From: an uncultured Phycisphaerales bacterium
GTDB lineage: Bacteria > Planctomycetota > Phycisphaerae > Sedimentisphaerales > Anaerobacaceae
Direction of reading: 5' to 3'
DNA: 23,873 nucleotides
NCBI GenBank assembly: GCA_937927975.1
Contig: CALEZT010000209.1
Coordinates: forward strand, 1-23,873
Shown: positions 1-8,297 of the stretch, one piece after another
Layout of the letters: every line of letters begins with the position of its first letter
Position numbering within the stretch: position 1 is the first letter of the stretch
Notes under the pieces: model-generated
Database searches by the model: none
What the model was told of the DNA's origin: nothing
The model's input: the letters and a program-made list of their open reading frames with translations, nothing else
Made by a program: the position numbers and the translations under genes

Positions 1-91
1 GACCGGCAGGCAGCGGGATCAGCCGGGGCTTCTCCTCCTGGAACAACAGATGGACGTGCTTGCGGGTTGTGCCGTGAATCCGGTTTGCCAT
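1..91 (-). pseudogene. IS21-family IstA transposase, C-terminal fragment (partial)
   Basis: Read on the minus strand from position 91 to the window edge, this frame gives MANRIHGTTRK, then a stretch ending in EEKPRLIPLPAG. The pattern 'ANR-IHGTT-K ... F-EE-P-L-PLP' is typical of the segment of IS21-family IstA after its DDE catalytic core. The catalytic core should lie upstream (positions above 91), but that sequence has no IstA-like coding and is followed by the terminator of the LamG gene. The element is therefore 5'-truncated or internally deleted. The ATG at 91 has a GGGAGG in front of it, but I think it is an internal codon and not a native start. The rest, if present, lies beyond the left edge. 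The family call rests on about 30 residues. Confidence 0.55.
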
Positions 92-226
92 ACCGAACCT
101 CCCAAAACCGTAACCTGATCGATTTCGAGAACTTCTTACGGCAAACCGTCAGCTCCTCAAAGTGGCCGGTTTTGAACCCGATCCGACTGGCTGGGTTTAC
201 CCGATCCTTGACAACTTGTGAAATAG

Positions 227-263
227 GGCTGGAAGGCGGCAGACATCGCACCGCCTTCCAGCC
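227..263 (-). terminator. Hairpin downstream of the first LamG gene, probable transcription terminator
   Basis: GGCTGGAAGGCGG (227-239) and CCGCCTTCCAGCC (251-263) form a perfect 13-bp stem around an 11-nt loop, 35 bp beyond the stop codon of the minus-strand LamG gene. On the minus strand the stem is followed by CTATTTCA, a weak U-tract. Position and stem strength favour a terminator. The poor U-run leaves room for a hairpin that acts as an mRNA 3' stabiliser. Confidence 0.55.
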
Positions 264-297
264 TGGACACAAGTGCCTTGTCCCACCCGGCTCGACT

Positions 298-2487
298 TCA
301 CATCCCGGAGATGCAAATTGGATCGACGCCGAGGGTGCCGTCTGTTGGCTTGATGATTTGAATCTTTGTGAAGGGCTTTTCTCCGGTGACGACGATTCCC
401 TTGGCGGCCTGGCCATTGGCGGTGTAGCCGGTATCGCCGAAATCGGCGGGCTCGAACTCCAGCGGCGTGCCCACGGGGTTGCCCTGGGCGTCGAACAGCA
501 TGAATATACCTTTGTCGTTGCCGCCCCGCTCGATGAGGAAGAGCGTCGTGACCGGTTGGGCAAAAGTCGTCTCGATGAAGGCCTGCCCGTCGGCACTGGC
601 GTAGGTGGCCAGCGAGAAGTTGTCCCCTTTCTCCGGCCCGTTGCCGGCGTAGGCGGGGTCGCCTGTGAAGGTGCTGACGCCCAATCGGAGGTTTGCCACC
701 GCGATGCCATTGATCGTGAGAATTTCGCCATCGTTGTTGGTGGCCTCCAGGCTTGAGATCGGCGCCAGGGGCAGGATGGGCACGACGGTCCTGGCCTCGG
801 TGCGGAAGTTCCAGACGAGCCCGGGGATAGTCAAAACGGCGGTCGAGTTCGGGTCCGCCGCATCGGTGGTGAGAATCTCGGTATCCACTCGCCAATAATG
901 GACGGTGTTCGGGTCCAGTCCGATGCTCAAGGTACAAGCGGTTCGGGCATTGGGAGCGGCGGCGTCCACCGCCACTTCCTGGCCCTGCACCAGCAGGGGC
1001 GTCGGGTTCGCCAGCGTGGCCGTACTGACAGCCGCCTTGTTGGTATCCAGGTAGAGCACGTATCGGAGCTTGATGAATCCCGCCTGGTCGCGGACACCGC
1101 TCCACGCCAGGGACAGCGAGTCACCCGGAACATCCTCGGCCCCTGCCGGCGGCTGCGGGTACATGGCGCCCTGGTAGCCTGTGAGCAAGAGCACCTGGTC
1201 GGCCGTTAAGGCTACGTTGTACAGGCGGATGTCGTCCATCGATCCCTGCAGGGCGTTGCTGAAAGTAGCGTTCTCGGTGCCGAAAAAGACCGTGGCCACG
1301 CCGTTGAAGTCGTGGACCTTGGTCTTGCCGTCGCGGGAAGCGGCCCGAACGCCATCGAAATACATCGCGAACTCCCCGGCGCCGTTGAGCACGAAGGCGT
1401 AGTGGTGCCACCGGCCGTCAAGCTGGCCTTGAAAGTTGGCATCCGACGCGGTCTTGTACTTGTCGAGGAAACTCCCCGCCGGGTAGCGGGCCTCGACCCA
1501 GAGGTGCTCGGTGCCGCCCTGGTTGTCGGTGCGGAAAGTCCAGGGGCCACCGCTGATGGCGCGACCCGATCGCGGCTGATCGATCTTGAGCCAAGCGGCC
1601 AGGGTCAGCGATGAATGGATGTCAAATAGGCCGTTCGCCTGCATGCCCCGGCCGTTAAGCTGCAGGACCTGACCCTGCAGAGGATCGCCGACGACCGCAG
1701 CCGTTGCGCCTGCGTTGCCCAGTAACAGACCGTCGCGAGCATTCCCTGAGACGTCCGAGGGGGTCCCGTCATCGAAGGTGTAATGAGCCAGGAGATTGCC
1801 CATCAGCTCCGGCAGGTCTTCGGGCCCAACCGCGTAGTTGTACAGGCGGATGTCATCCATGCATCCTTTCAGAGCGTTGCTGAAGTTCGCGTTCTCCGTG
1901 CCGAAGAAGATCGAGCTTATGCCGTTGAAGTCATGGACTTTGGTCTTGCCGTCGCGGGAAGCGGCACGAACGCCGTCGAAGTACATGGCGAACTCGCCGG
2001 CGTCGTTGAGCACGAAGGCGTAGTGATGCCAGCGACCATCGAGTTGGCCCTGCGGATTGACGTCCGAGGCGGTCTTGTACTTATCGAGAAAGCTTGTTGC
2101 GGGGTAGCGGACCTCGACCCAGAGGTGCTCGGTGCCGCCCTGGTTGTCCGTCCGGAAGGTCCAGGGTCCGCCGCTGATGGCCCGGCCCGCTCTCGGTTGA
2201 TCGATCTTGAGCCAAGTGGAAACGGTGAAGGCGGTGCGAATGGGGAAGGGACCATCCACCTGCATGCCCCGGCCATTGAGCTGGAGCACGGGACCCCTTT
2301 CAGGATCGGTGACGACCTGGGCGGCCGCGTCGGCATTGGCGAGCAGGAGGCCGTCGAAACCGTTGCCCGAGGCGTCGGCGCCCGTTCCATCGTCGAAGGT
2401 GTACCGCGCAATCGGTTGCGCGAGGGTTATCCTGCTGGAAACCAGGACCAGCAGCAGAACTGCAATTGCCATCACCCTTTCGTTCAT
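298..2487 (-). CDS. Secreted protein with two tandem LamG domains (729 aa)
   Basis: Probable cell-surface or secreted carbohydrate-binding protein; no catalytic motif was recognised. The start at 2487 is chosen over an ATG at 2493 because GAAAGG lies 8 nt upstream of it. Residues 1-24 form a signal peptide ending in TLAQ. Two LamG/concanavalin-like jelly rolls occupy about residues 25-231 and 234-440. Both begin with the 'YTFDDGT-D-SGN--DGLLL' signature and both contain the Trp-His-His block GRWHHYAFVLN. An Fn3-like module (about 440-565, with HYWRVDTE) follows. The last 160 residues are an unclassified beta-rich domain in which [20 protein letters not shown] and a region with LFLIERGGNDKG stand out. 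The two LamG copies are nearly identical in DNA. The second LamG gene lies upstream in the same direction but is separated by a strong hairpin, so this gene may be transcribed independently or by read-through. The general class is confident; the ligand is unknown. Confidence 0.85.
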   Translation of the reverse strand: MNERVMAIAVLLLVLVSSRITLAQPIARYTFDDGTGADASGNGFDGLLLANADAAAQVVTDPERGPVLQLNGRGMQVDGPFPIRTAFTVSTWLKIDQPRAGRAISGGPWTFRTDNQGGTEHLWVEVRYPATSFLDKYKTASDVNPQGQLDGRWHHYAFVLNDAGEFAMYFDGVRAASRDGKTKVHDFNGISSIFFGTENANFSNALKGCMDDIRLYNYAVGPEDLPELMGNLLAHYTFDDGTPSDVSGNARDGLLLGNAGATAAVVGDPLQGQVLQLNGRGMQANGLFDIHSSLTLAAWLKIDQPRSGRAISGGPWTFRTDNQGGTEHLWVEARYPAGSFLDKYKTASDANFQGQLDGRWHHYAFVLNGAGEFAMYFDGVRAASRDGKTKVHDFNGVATVFFGTENATFSNALQGSMDDIRLYNVALTADQVLLLTGYQGAMYPQPPAGAEDVPGDSLSLAWSGVRDQAGFIKLRYVLYLDTNKAAVSTATLANPTPLLVQGQEVAVDAAAPNARTACTLSIGLDPNTVHYWRVDTEILTTDAADPNSTAVLTIPGLVWNFRTEARTVVPILPLAPISSLEATNNDGEILTINGIAVANLRLGVSTFTGDPAYAGNGPEKGDNFSLATYASADGQAFIETTFAQPVTTLFLIERGGNDKGIFMLFDAQGNPVGTPLEFEPADFGDTGYTANGQAAKGIVVTGEKPFTKIQIIKPTDGTLGVDPICISGM
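1211..1785 (-). repeat. LamG tandem duplication, copy encoding the second LamG domain
   Basis: This segment is a near-copy of 1832-2406 at an offset of 621 bp (exactly 207 codons). Long stretches match at the DNA level, for example CTTGCCGTCGCGGGAAGCGG in both copies. The differences I can see are mostly single bases. Confidence 0.85.
1832..2406 (-). repeat. LamG tandem duplication, copy encoding the first LamG domain
   Basis: Partner of 1211-1785. Matching landmarks include GTTGTACAGGCGGATGTC near the low-coordinate end and TCGAAGGTGTA near the high-coordinate end. The in-frame 207-codon period shows duplication of a whole domain plus its linker. Confidence 0.85.
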
Positions 2488-2561
2488 GGTCATGCCCTTT
2501 CAAGGAATGTGAGTACAAGCCGTCTGCAAGATCCAGCCTCCAAGCAGAGAGAAGGACCGGC

Positions 2562-2596
2562 GACGAGGAGCGAGGCGCGATCGCCCGCTCCTCGTC
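2562..2596 (-). terminator. Strong hairpin between the two LamG genes, probable terminator
   Basis: GACGAGGAGCG (2562-2572) pairs perfectly with CGCTCCTCGTC (2586-2596). Inside it GGCG and CGCC pair around a CGAT tetraloop, leaving one bulged A, for about 15 bp in total. It starts 33 nt after the stop codon of the upstream minus-strand gene. On that strand it is followed by a pyrimidine-rich tail (CCTTCTCTCTGCTT). This suggests termination or attenuation between the LamG genes. Confidence 0.6.
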
Positions 2597-2629
2597 ACGT
2601 GTTCGGAAGGAGGACCGAATTCTGTGGTA

Positions 2630-5383
2630 TCAGTTGACCTTCACGATTGCCACCGCGTCGACCAGAGTGCCATCTTCGCGCCGCGCGATTTCAAGTGTGT
2701 GCTGTCCTGCGTTCAGCGTGAACTCCACTACCCGATTGCCTTCGGTAGCGCTGTGGACCAGTTCCCAATGCCAGTCCATCCCGGTCTGCGCAATCCCGCT
2801 GAACTGGACCCATCCGCTGGCGTGATTGGCGGTGTTTGTGACCGCGCCGGGGATACGGACCCAGAGAGAGTCGCTTCCGCCGGCGGAAACCACGCGCAGG
2901 GAGATCCGGTAGGTGCCCGCCGGAACGGTCAGACTGTAGCTGGCGATACCGTCGGCGGGGGGACCGGCAGTGGAATCGCCGAGGTCCTCGTCGGTGCCGA
3001 TGTACATGTTTCCAGAGGCGGTGGGATCGCCCGTATACTTCAGCATGGGGGCCTTGATCGTGCCCGACTCGGCTTCGAACCACTGGACTACTTGCGGAAT
3101 CGCCGGAGCGGCGCTGTACAGCAGTATGTCATCGACGTAGATCATACCGGCCGCACCGACCCCTTCCACGCCGATCACCAGACTCGTGACCTTCTGGAGG
3201 TCCACACCCAGGGAAGACAGATCGATGTTCCACCGCTTCCAGGCGGCCCATCCGGGGGGCGTCACCGCGTCCGCGTCCTGATGAACCACCTTCTTGCCGT
3301 TGATCTTGGCGTAGAGCCGGCCGCTTTTGTTGTCGGCCTTGGCATAGAAGTTCACCACCAGGGTCTTGATGCCAAACCGGCTCCAGTTCTGGGCCGGGGA
3401 GAAAACTCGCTGGGTCTCGGAATAGGCGGCACCGGAGTTGTCGAAGGATAGAGGCATCGACTGGCGGCCGCCGAATCTGATGGTGCGTTCGGCGAAGGGA
3501 GCCTCGGCATAGCCGACCTGCGAGCCATTTGCGGGGTCGTCCCAGCCGTCGAGCCAGGTTTCGTAAATGCGTGTGCCCTTGCCCTCCTGGTCGTTGTAGC
3601 TTTCGAAATCATCCACGACGACAGCGGCCTGTGTGGAGAAGCTCCAGATATCCCCTTGCCAGACTGCCGGTGTTTCGGCCTGGTTGACCTCGTCGATTCG
3701 CCAGTAGTAGGTCCTGCCGAGCTGCAAACCTGTCCCGGCAGCGTCATAGGACGTGTCGCTGACGGTTGCAGCCAGGGGCACATTGGCGGCATCTTCGCCG
3801 AGGAAGACCTGGTGAGAAGCAGCGTCTCGACCGGCTCGCCAGCTCAGGGTCGTGCCCGGGTCCACGTTCGTCGCCCCCGCAGCCGGCTGCGGCTCGCGGG
3901 CGAGGACCGGAACAGTGAAGAATCGCACCTCGCTCAGACTGCACTGCGAGGCCCCGCCCCAGGTGCTCTCGATGGTCAGTCGCACCTTCCGGGCGAGGAC
4001 GCCGCCGAGGTCCACGACCGTGTTGGCCTGGTAGGTCGAAGCCCCGGTCGCCTGGGCAAACTCCGGAACCTCCGCCAGGGCCGTCCAGGTTTCACCGTCG
4101 GTCGAATGCTCGACGGTCACCTTCCTGGCCCCGAATCCGATGAATGTTTCGATCTTCTGGTTGGAGTTCCAGACCCACATTTCGTGCAGCTTGTGGACCT
4201 GGTCGAACTCGTACTGAATCCAGTTGGGTTGCGCGCCAAGGCTCAACCACATCTGCAAGAGATCCGTCCCGTGCTGATCGTGCGCGTCCAGGCCCGAGCC
4301 ATTGATGGTATTCTCGGGTCCCATGCCTTCTTTGGCACTGGAGGCGGTGGCCGTGACCTTGTCGCCCGGCAGCGGATAGGCGTAGGGCTCGACCGTAAAG
4401 TTCCACACGTCCCCCTTGAAGACAGTCCGGTCTGGCGGCGCGTTGACCTCGTCGACCCGCCAGTAGTAGGTCTCTCCAAATTCCAGCGGACCGAGACCGA
4501 CCGTACTGTCGGCGTGCCCTTCGGCAATCAGCAGCGGGCTGCCAGGTTCTGCGTTGTTGACGTCATCGAGGGTTTCGCCAAGATAGACGTTGTGCGTGGC
4601 GGCGAACTCTCCGGGAACCCAGCCCAGCGTCACGTCGCGAGGCACATCGGTCGCCCCGGAGGCAGGCTGGGGACCGGCGGCCAGCGCGGGCTCGGATTCC
4701 GTCTGGAGGCCGGCGATCTCCTCCGGGCTGACGGCATAGTTGTAGACCCGGATATCATCCATGTACCCCTTGATGGCGTTCGTGCCGCTGGCGGTCTCCG
4801 TGCCGAAGAACAGCGGGCCGATGGCCCCCTTGAAATCGTTCTTTCTGCCGGCGTTGGTGTCCCGCATCGGCATCTGAACCCCGTCGAAGTACGCCCGGAA
4901 TACTCCATCTTCCGGCAGAACCAGGACCAGATGGTGCCATTGTCCGTCGAGCTGGCCCTGGGGGTTGGCGTTGACCCGGGTGTCGAGCTTGTTGAGGAAA
5001 TTGCCGCCGGGATAGCGAACCTCGATCCAGTGGTGGTCCGTGCCTCCCTGGTTGTCGGTGCGGAACCACCACGGGCCGCCGAAGTACGTCCGACCCGTGC
5101 GAGGCACGTCGAGCTTGACCCAGGCCGACAGCGTGAACGACGTCGTGATGGCGAAGGGGCCCGCGGCCTGCATGCCGCTCTGGTTGACCTGCAGCACCTT
5201 GCCGCGCTGGGGGTCGCTGACGACGGCCGCAGTCCCCAGCAGGACGCCGTCGTGGCCGTTGCCGGAAACGTCCTTGGGGGTGCCGTCGTTGAAGGTATAG
5301 TGGGCAAGGGGTTGGGCCTGGACCGGCATCGCACAGAGACTTGCCAGAATCAGAACGCTTAACAACAGTCTGGTCATGTTCAT
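2630..5383 (-). CDS. Large secreted multidomain protein: LamG, Fn3-like, discoidin, CBM-like (917 aa)
   Basis: Probable surface adhesin or polysaccharide-binding scaffold. The start at 5383 is chosen because AGGAAGAGG lies just upstream; an in-frame ATG at 5434 would put 17 residues before the signal peptide. Residues 1-24 are a signal peptide ending in PVQAQ. The domain order, by residue, is: LamG (about 25-227, starting HYTFNDGTPKDVSGNGHDG); an Fn3-like module (231-336, with TYYWRVDEVN); an F5/8 type C/discoidin-like domain (338-493, with WIQYEFDQVHKLHEMWVWN); a second Fn3-like module (493-588, with TYYWRIDEVN); a jelly-roll domain starting VVDDFESYND and ending IYVDDILLY (590-758), a type frequent in planctomycetal secreted proteins; and a C-terminal CBM6/35-like domain starting WFEAESG (761-917). 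No catalytic domain is visible. It lies 61 bp downstream of the prepilin-like gene in the same direction, so co-transcription is likely. Domain names are by eye; the general class is confident. Confidence 0.85.
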   Translation of the reverse strand: MNMTRLLLSVLILASLCAMPVQAQPLAHYTFNDGTPKDVSGNGHDGVLLGTAAVVSDPQRGKVLQVNQSGMQAAGPFAITTSFTLSAWVKLDVPRTGRTYFGGPWWFRTDNQGGTDHHWIEVRYPGGNFLNKLDTRVNANPQGQLDGQWHHLVLVLPEDGVFRAYFDGVQMPMRDTNAGRKNDFKGAIGPLFFGTETASGTNAIKGYMDDIRVYNYAVSPEEIAGLQTESEPALAAGPQPASGATDVPRDVTLGWVPGEFAATHNVYLGETLDDVNNAEPGSPLLIAEGHADSTVGLGPLEFGETYYWRVDEVNAPPDRTVFKGDVWNFTVEPYAYPLPGDKVTATASSAKEGMGPENTINGSGLDAHDQHGTDLLQMWLSLGAQPNWIQYEFDQVHKLHEMWVWNSNQKIETFIGFGARKVTVEHSTDGETWTALAEVPEFAQATGASTYQANTVVDLGGVLARKVRLTIESTWGGASQCSLSEVRFFTVPVLAREPQPAAGATNVDPGTTLSWRAGRDAASHQVFLGEDAANVPLAATVSDTSYDAAGTGLQLGRTYYWRIDEVNQAETPAVWQGDIWSFSTQAAVVVDDFESYNDQEGKGTRIYETWLDGWDDPANGSQVGYAEAPFAERTIRFGGRQSMPLSFDNSGAAYSETQRVFSPAQNWSRFGIKTLVVNFYAKADNKSGRLYAKINGKKVVHQDADAVTPPGWAAWKRWNIDLSSLGVDLQKVTSLVIGVEGVGAAGMIYVDDILLYSAAPAIPQVVQWFEAESGTIKAPMLKYTGDPTASGNMYIGTDEDLGDSTAGPPADGIASYSLTVPAGTYRISLRVVSAGGSDSLWVRIPGAVTNTANHASGWVQFSGIAQTGMDWHWELVHSATEGNRVVEFTLNAGQHTLEIARREDGTLVDAVAIVKVN

Positions 5384-5444
5384 CGCCTCTTCCTTTCGTG
5401 GTTGCACAGGAGTTGTCTTCACAGGCGGCGGCAAACCCTCGAGG

Positions 5445-6161
5445 CTATCGCACAGGCGTGCCCCGTGCGTTGTCCTGGAGGCTGGCGCCGAGATCGTAAA
5501 GGCTGATATCCAGAGACTTCACCCGGGCCGCATGACCGTCTACGTAGAGGCAGTTGGCTCCGAGCGGCTTGTGTCGCTCCTTCGCCATCCTTCGCTGGCT
5601 GTCCGGCCCGCTGGGCAGCGTATCCCGCTTGTGGATGTCCAGATAATTGCGGTTGGCCAGGAGTTCTTCCTTGGTGGTAACCATCTTGACGTTGGTTTCG
5701 AAAATATCGTACTCGTAGTCGGCCAAGTAGATGGTTTGCGCTCTGCGCTTGAATTCGTCGAGGGGACTATAAGCCTTGTTGGTCTGCTCTCCGTCGACGT
5801 TCATGGTTCCTTGTTTCAGGGCGTTCACCACGTAGCAGATCTTCTGTTTGCGGTTGGGGTAGCTCGGGCACTGATAGGCCTTGACCTCTGTGAAATCCTG
5901 CGGCTTCGATCCCTTTCCGGATTCGACATAACCCATGAAGTGAAACGGCCAGATGCTGCCGTAGCGAGGAACCTTGTAGTCATTGTCCTGGGCATACAAC
6001 TGCATGCCGATGCCGACCTGGTGGAGGTTGTTGAGGCAGTATGTCGCTCTCCCCTGCTCGCGGGCCCGGTTCAGGGCCGGCATCAGAATGCTCATCAAAA
6101 CGGCGATGACCGCGATCACCACCAGCAATTCGATCAGCGTGAACCCCTTCTCTTTTGCCAT
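5445..6161 (-). CDS. Prepilin-type N-terminal cleavage/methylation protein, H-x-DG family (238 aa)
   Basis: Type II secretion/type IV pilin-like protein. The N-terminus MAKEKG|FTLIELL carries the prepilin peptidase site after Gly6 and Glu at mature position 5. A hydrophobic helix follows (VVIAVIAVLMSILMPAL). The globular part resembles the large 'H-X9-DG' prepilin-like group of Planctomycetota and Lentisphaerae, including CLYVDGHAARV near the C-terminus and two short Cys-containing segments (YCLNNLHQVG, YQCPSYPN). The start has a GGAG about 10 nt upstream. Such genes are present in many copies per genome in this phylum, often beside LamG or sulfatase genes, and their cargo or filament role is mostly undefined. 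It is followed 61 bp later by the 917-aa LamG protein. No other pilus assembly gene is present in the window. Confidence 0.9.
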   Translation of the reverse strand: MAKEKGFTLIELLVVIAVIAVLMSILMPALNRAREQGRATYCLNNLHQVGIGMQLYAQDNDYKVPRYGSIWPFHFMGYVESGKGSKPQDFTEVKAYQCPSYPNRKQKICYVVNALKQGTMNVDGEQTNKAYSPLDEFKRRAQTIYLADYEYDIFETNVKMVTTKEELLANRNYLDIHKRDTLPSGPDSQRRMAKERHKPLGANCLYVDGHAARVKSLDISLYDLGASLQDNARGTPVR

Positions 6162-6410
6162 GATTGCTCACTCCGTCGGGAACCCAAGAGAATGTTTCCT
6201 ATCAGCGGCCAGATCCTATGCGTTGTCAGCCAGGCCCGGCGCATCCCTCGTGTTCCAGGCCGTCGGTGCGGCATGGTGTATCGACACAGTGCCGCGTCAG
6301 TGGGAACCTATTCCCATTCACTCCTTTATTTTATCGACCGTCTGAGGTGCAAGACCACGTCATTGCAGGCAAAATAGTTACCCAAAGTGCGCACGCGATG
6401 CAGTGTGCGG

Positions 6411-7700
6411 CTAGGAGCCACTTTGCGGCAGATTGATGACGAGTCTCGGGCCCACATCGCTCTCCCGGGACCCGAAGGAAATATCGTCATTGCCGACAGT
6501 GTCCAGCGTCATGATGATCGTACAGAAACCGGGGCCCTGGATCGCGTCCGAAACATCCACCTCGACCACCTGCCGGGGACCGACAAATCCGGTGTACCGG
6601 GCGACTTCCCGCTCCGGCTCAGGGGCCTTTTCGGCCACGAAGTCCTGCTCGGTCCAATCCGCACGGCTGCCCCGGTAGAAACGAATCGTGCCGGAGCCGG
6701 AATCCTTCCATTGCGTCAACTGAAGGGTGGCACCGTTGATGGCGCCGATGTCCGGGATGTTGAATCGCATGTATGCGATCCGTCGTTGGCCTTCCAGATA
6801 CAGGTGGTCTTGGTTCACAACTGCGCCTTCCTGGATGTAGGCATCATCGATCGGAGAGAGCACCAGTTGTGCATACAGTGAAACCCGAGGCGGCAGCGGG
6901 ATTTCGCGGACGTGGAGAGGGCCGGGCCCGGTCTCGGTGTATTGATCCCCCCCGACAGTCACGGTTTCGCGTGTCTTCACCTGGCGGAAATGCACGAGGC
7001 CTTTGTAGACCTTCAGTCGTGTCGTGGTCGGTTGGGCCTCCATGACGAAGGAGGTACCGAGCACTGTCGCCGTCGCCTGGGGGGTTCGGACCAACACGCG
7101 ACCGTCCTCCAACCGTCGTGTGTTGACCTCGAATACGGCCTCTCCCCGTTCCAGTACGATCTCGATCTCGTGCGAAGCCGTGCGGTCGATCCGCACGGCA
7201 CTGCCCCCCGCCAGGGAAAACACCGTGCCATCCACCAGTCGAACCAAGCTGTCGGCACGGAGAGCACTGACGATGCGGTCGCCCTGCTGAATCGGGGTAT
7301 CCACATGGAGAGCGACTCGCGTCTGGTCTCGCTCGATGACGGCGTCTCCGGTGACCGAAAGACAGGTTCCCATTGTCGGTCCGGGCAAGTCCCCGGGGCG
7401 GCCGGGCCACAGCAGGATCATCAGTGCCAGTGCGAGGCAAGCCGCCGCGAGCAGGGGCAGACGGGTACGAAGCATTCGACCCAGACGGGCCCTCAGAGCC
7501 GTTCCGACCGACAGCTTCGCCAATTCCAGCCGGGCACGAGCACCTTCCCGCAACAGCGTATGCAGCCGCAACTCCGCCTGGAAAAGCGTACGAAACGTCG
7601 GCTCTTCCTGGACCGCCGTTTCGAGCGTGACCAACTCCTCGTCGCTCAGATGGCCGTCGAAATACGTTGCCAGCAGAGTCTTGAATTCTCTCTCGGTCAT
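6411..7700 (-). CDS. FecR-domain membrane protein with C-terminal DNRLRE/CBM96-like domain (429 aa)
   Basis: Probable signal-transducing partner of the sigma factor encoded 4 bp upstream. I choose the ATG at 7700 (MTEREFKTLL) and not the longer frame, because the longer start would lie inside the sigma gene. Residues 1-75 are a helical cytoplasmic region resembling the N-terminus of anti-sigma-type FecR proteins. Residues 81-98 form one transmembrane helix (PLLAAACLALALMILLW). A FecR domain spans about 108-270 (with DGTVFSLAGGSAVRID, LERGEAVFEVNTRR and TPQATATVLGTSF). Residues 274-429 match the DNRLRE/CBM96 type (DDAYIQEG, AYMRFNIPDI, INGATLQLTQW). FecR proteins of TonB systems sense receptor state. 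In planctomycetes many FecR proteins instead end in LamG or other sugar-binding domains, so here the periplasmic end may sense polysaccharide directly. That is inference. Confidence 0.8.
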   Translation of the reverse strand: MTEREFKTLLATYFDGHLSDEELVTLETAVQEEPTFRTLFQAELRLHTLLREGARARLELAKLSVGTALRARLGRMLRTRLPLLAAACLALALMILLWPGRPGDLPGPTMGTCLSVTGDAVIERDQTRVALHVDTPIQQGDRIVSALRADSLVRLVDGTVFSLAGGSAVRIDRTASHEIEIVLERGEAVFEVNTRRLEDGRVLVRTPQATATVLGTSFVMEAQPTTTRLKVYKGLVHFRQVKTRETVTVGGDQYTETGPGPLHVREIPLPPRVSLYAQLVLSPIDDAYIQEGAVVNQDHLYLEGQRRIAYMRFNIPDIGAINGATLQLTQWKDSGSGTIRFYRGSRADWTEQDFVAEKAPEPEREVARYTGFVGPRQVVEVDVSDAIQGPGFCTIIMTLDTVGNDDISFGSRESDVGPRLVINLPQSGS

Positions 7701-7704
7701 GATC

Positions 7705-8247
7705 CTACCCCGACTTGAAAGCCGGCCCAATCCGCGTCGCGATACAGCGCCGGAGTTGTGCCCGCAGCCGCGACAAGGTTGTGCGTACAGACCCCAGGCG
7801 AATCCCTGCCCGTTCCGCCAGCTCCTTACCTTTGATGTTGTGGCCATAGCGCAGCATGAACAGACGGTTCAATCGCGCCGGCAGTTTCTCCAGGCAACGC
7901 TCCAGAGCTGCCTGTTCCTCACGCCATAGGTCGGCATCCGTCTCCACCGCGATATCGGCCAATCTCGCCAGCGACTCCTCGGTCATGGTCAGGGGTTTGC
8001 GGTTCTCCCGCTCCCAGTACCGGCGCACGACGTTCTTCGAAATGCCGCAGGCCCAGGGGACGAATGCCCGCCCCGGCTCGTAGCGATCGCGGCTCTTGAG
8101 GATTTCCAGGACCGTCTCCTGGAACAGGTCTTCGGCCACGTCGAAATCCCGCACCATGGCCATAATGACGGCCAGGATCTTCGAACGATTCTCCGTGATG
8201 CTGAGAACGGAGGAAAAATCCTGGTCATTTCTCGAACCTTCAGTCAT
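7705..8247 (-). CDS. ECF-type RNA polymerase sigma factor, Rhodopirellula/Verrucomicrobium-like (180 aa)
   Basis: Directs RNA polymerase to a specific promoter set. Start taken at 8247 (MTEGSRNDQD) with GGGGT 7 nt upstream; a longer frame to 8307 lacks sigma-like sequence. Region 2 covers about residues 12-80, with DFDVAEDLFQETVLEI and FVPWACGISKNVVRRYWERE; the 'AEDLFQET' block is the conserved region 2.2 signature. Region 4 covers about 120-172, with LPARLNRLFMLRYGHNIKGK and the helix-turn-helix ELAERAGIRLGSVRTTLSRL. No separate anti-sigma factor is present, and the downstream FecR/DNRLRE protein (4-bp gap) is the likely regulator. Divergent orientation to the glycosidase operon suggests that operon as a target, but I could not identify a matching promoter. 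Confidence 0.9.
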   Translation of the reverse strand: MTEGSRNDQDFSSVLSITENRSKILAVIMAMVRDFDVAEDLFQETVLEILKSRDRYEPGRAFVPWACGISKNVVRRYWERENRKPLTMTEESLARLADIAVETDADLWREEQAALERCLEKLPARLNRLFMLRYGHNIKGKELAERAGIRLGSVRTTLSRLRAQLRRCIATRIGPAFKSG

Positions 8248-8297
8248 GCGTTGACCCCGGACACTGCGACATATCAATATTCTGGCTGGCTGCATCG

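Noticed and set aside
3656..5362. 568-codon plus-strand open frame opposite the 917-aa LamG protein
   Set aside because: The antisense frame has no recognisable domain; the minus-strand frame carries LamG, Fn3, discoidin and CBM-like motifs.
6301..6355. Minus-strand TTGCAC/TAAAAT promoter-like pair and a GGGAA-TTCCC dyad upstream of the prepilin gene
   Set aside because: Spacing of 13 bp is too short for a sigma-70 promoter and the dyad arms are only 5 bp. I see nothing else firm in 6162-6410.
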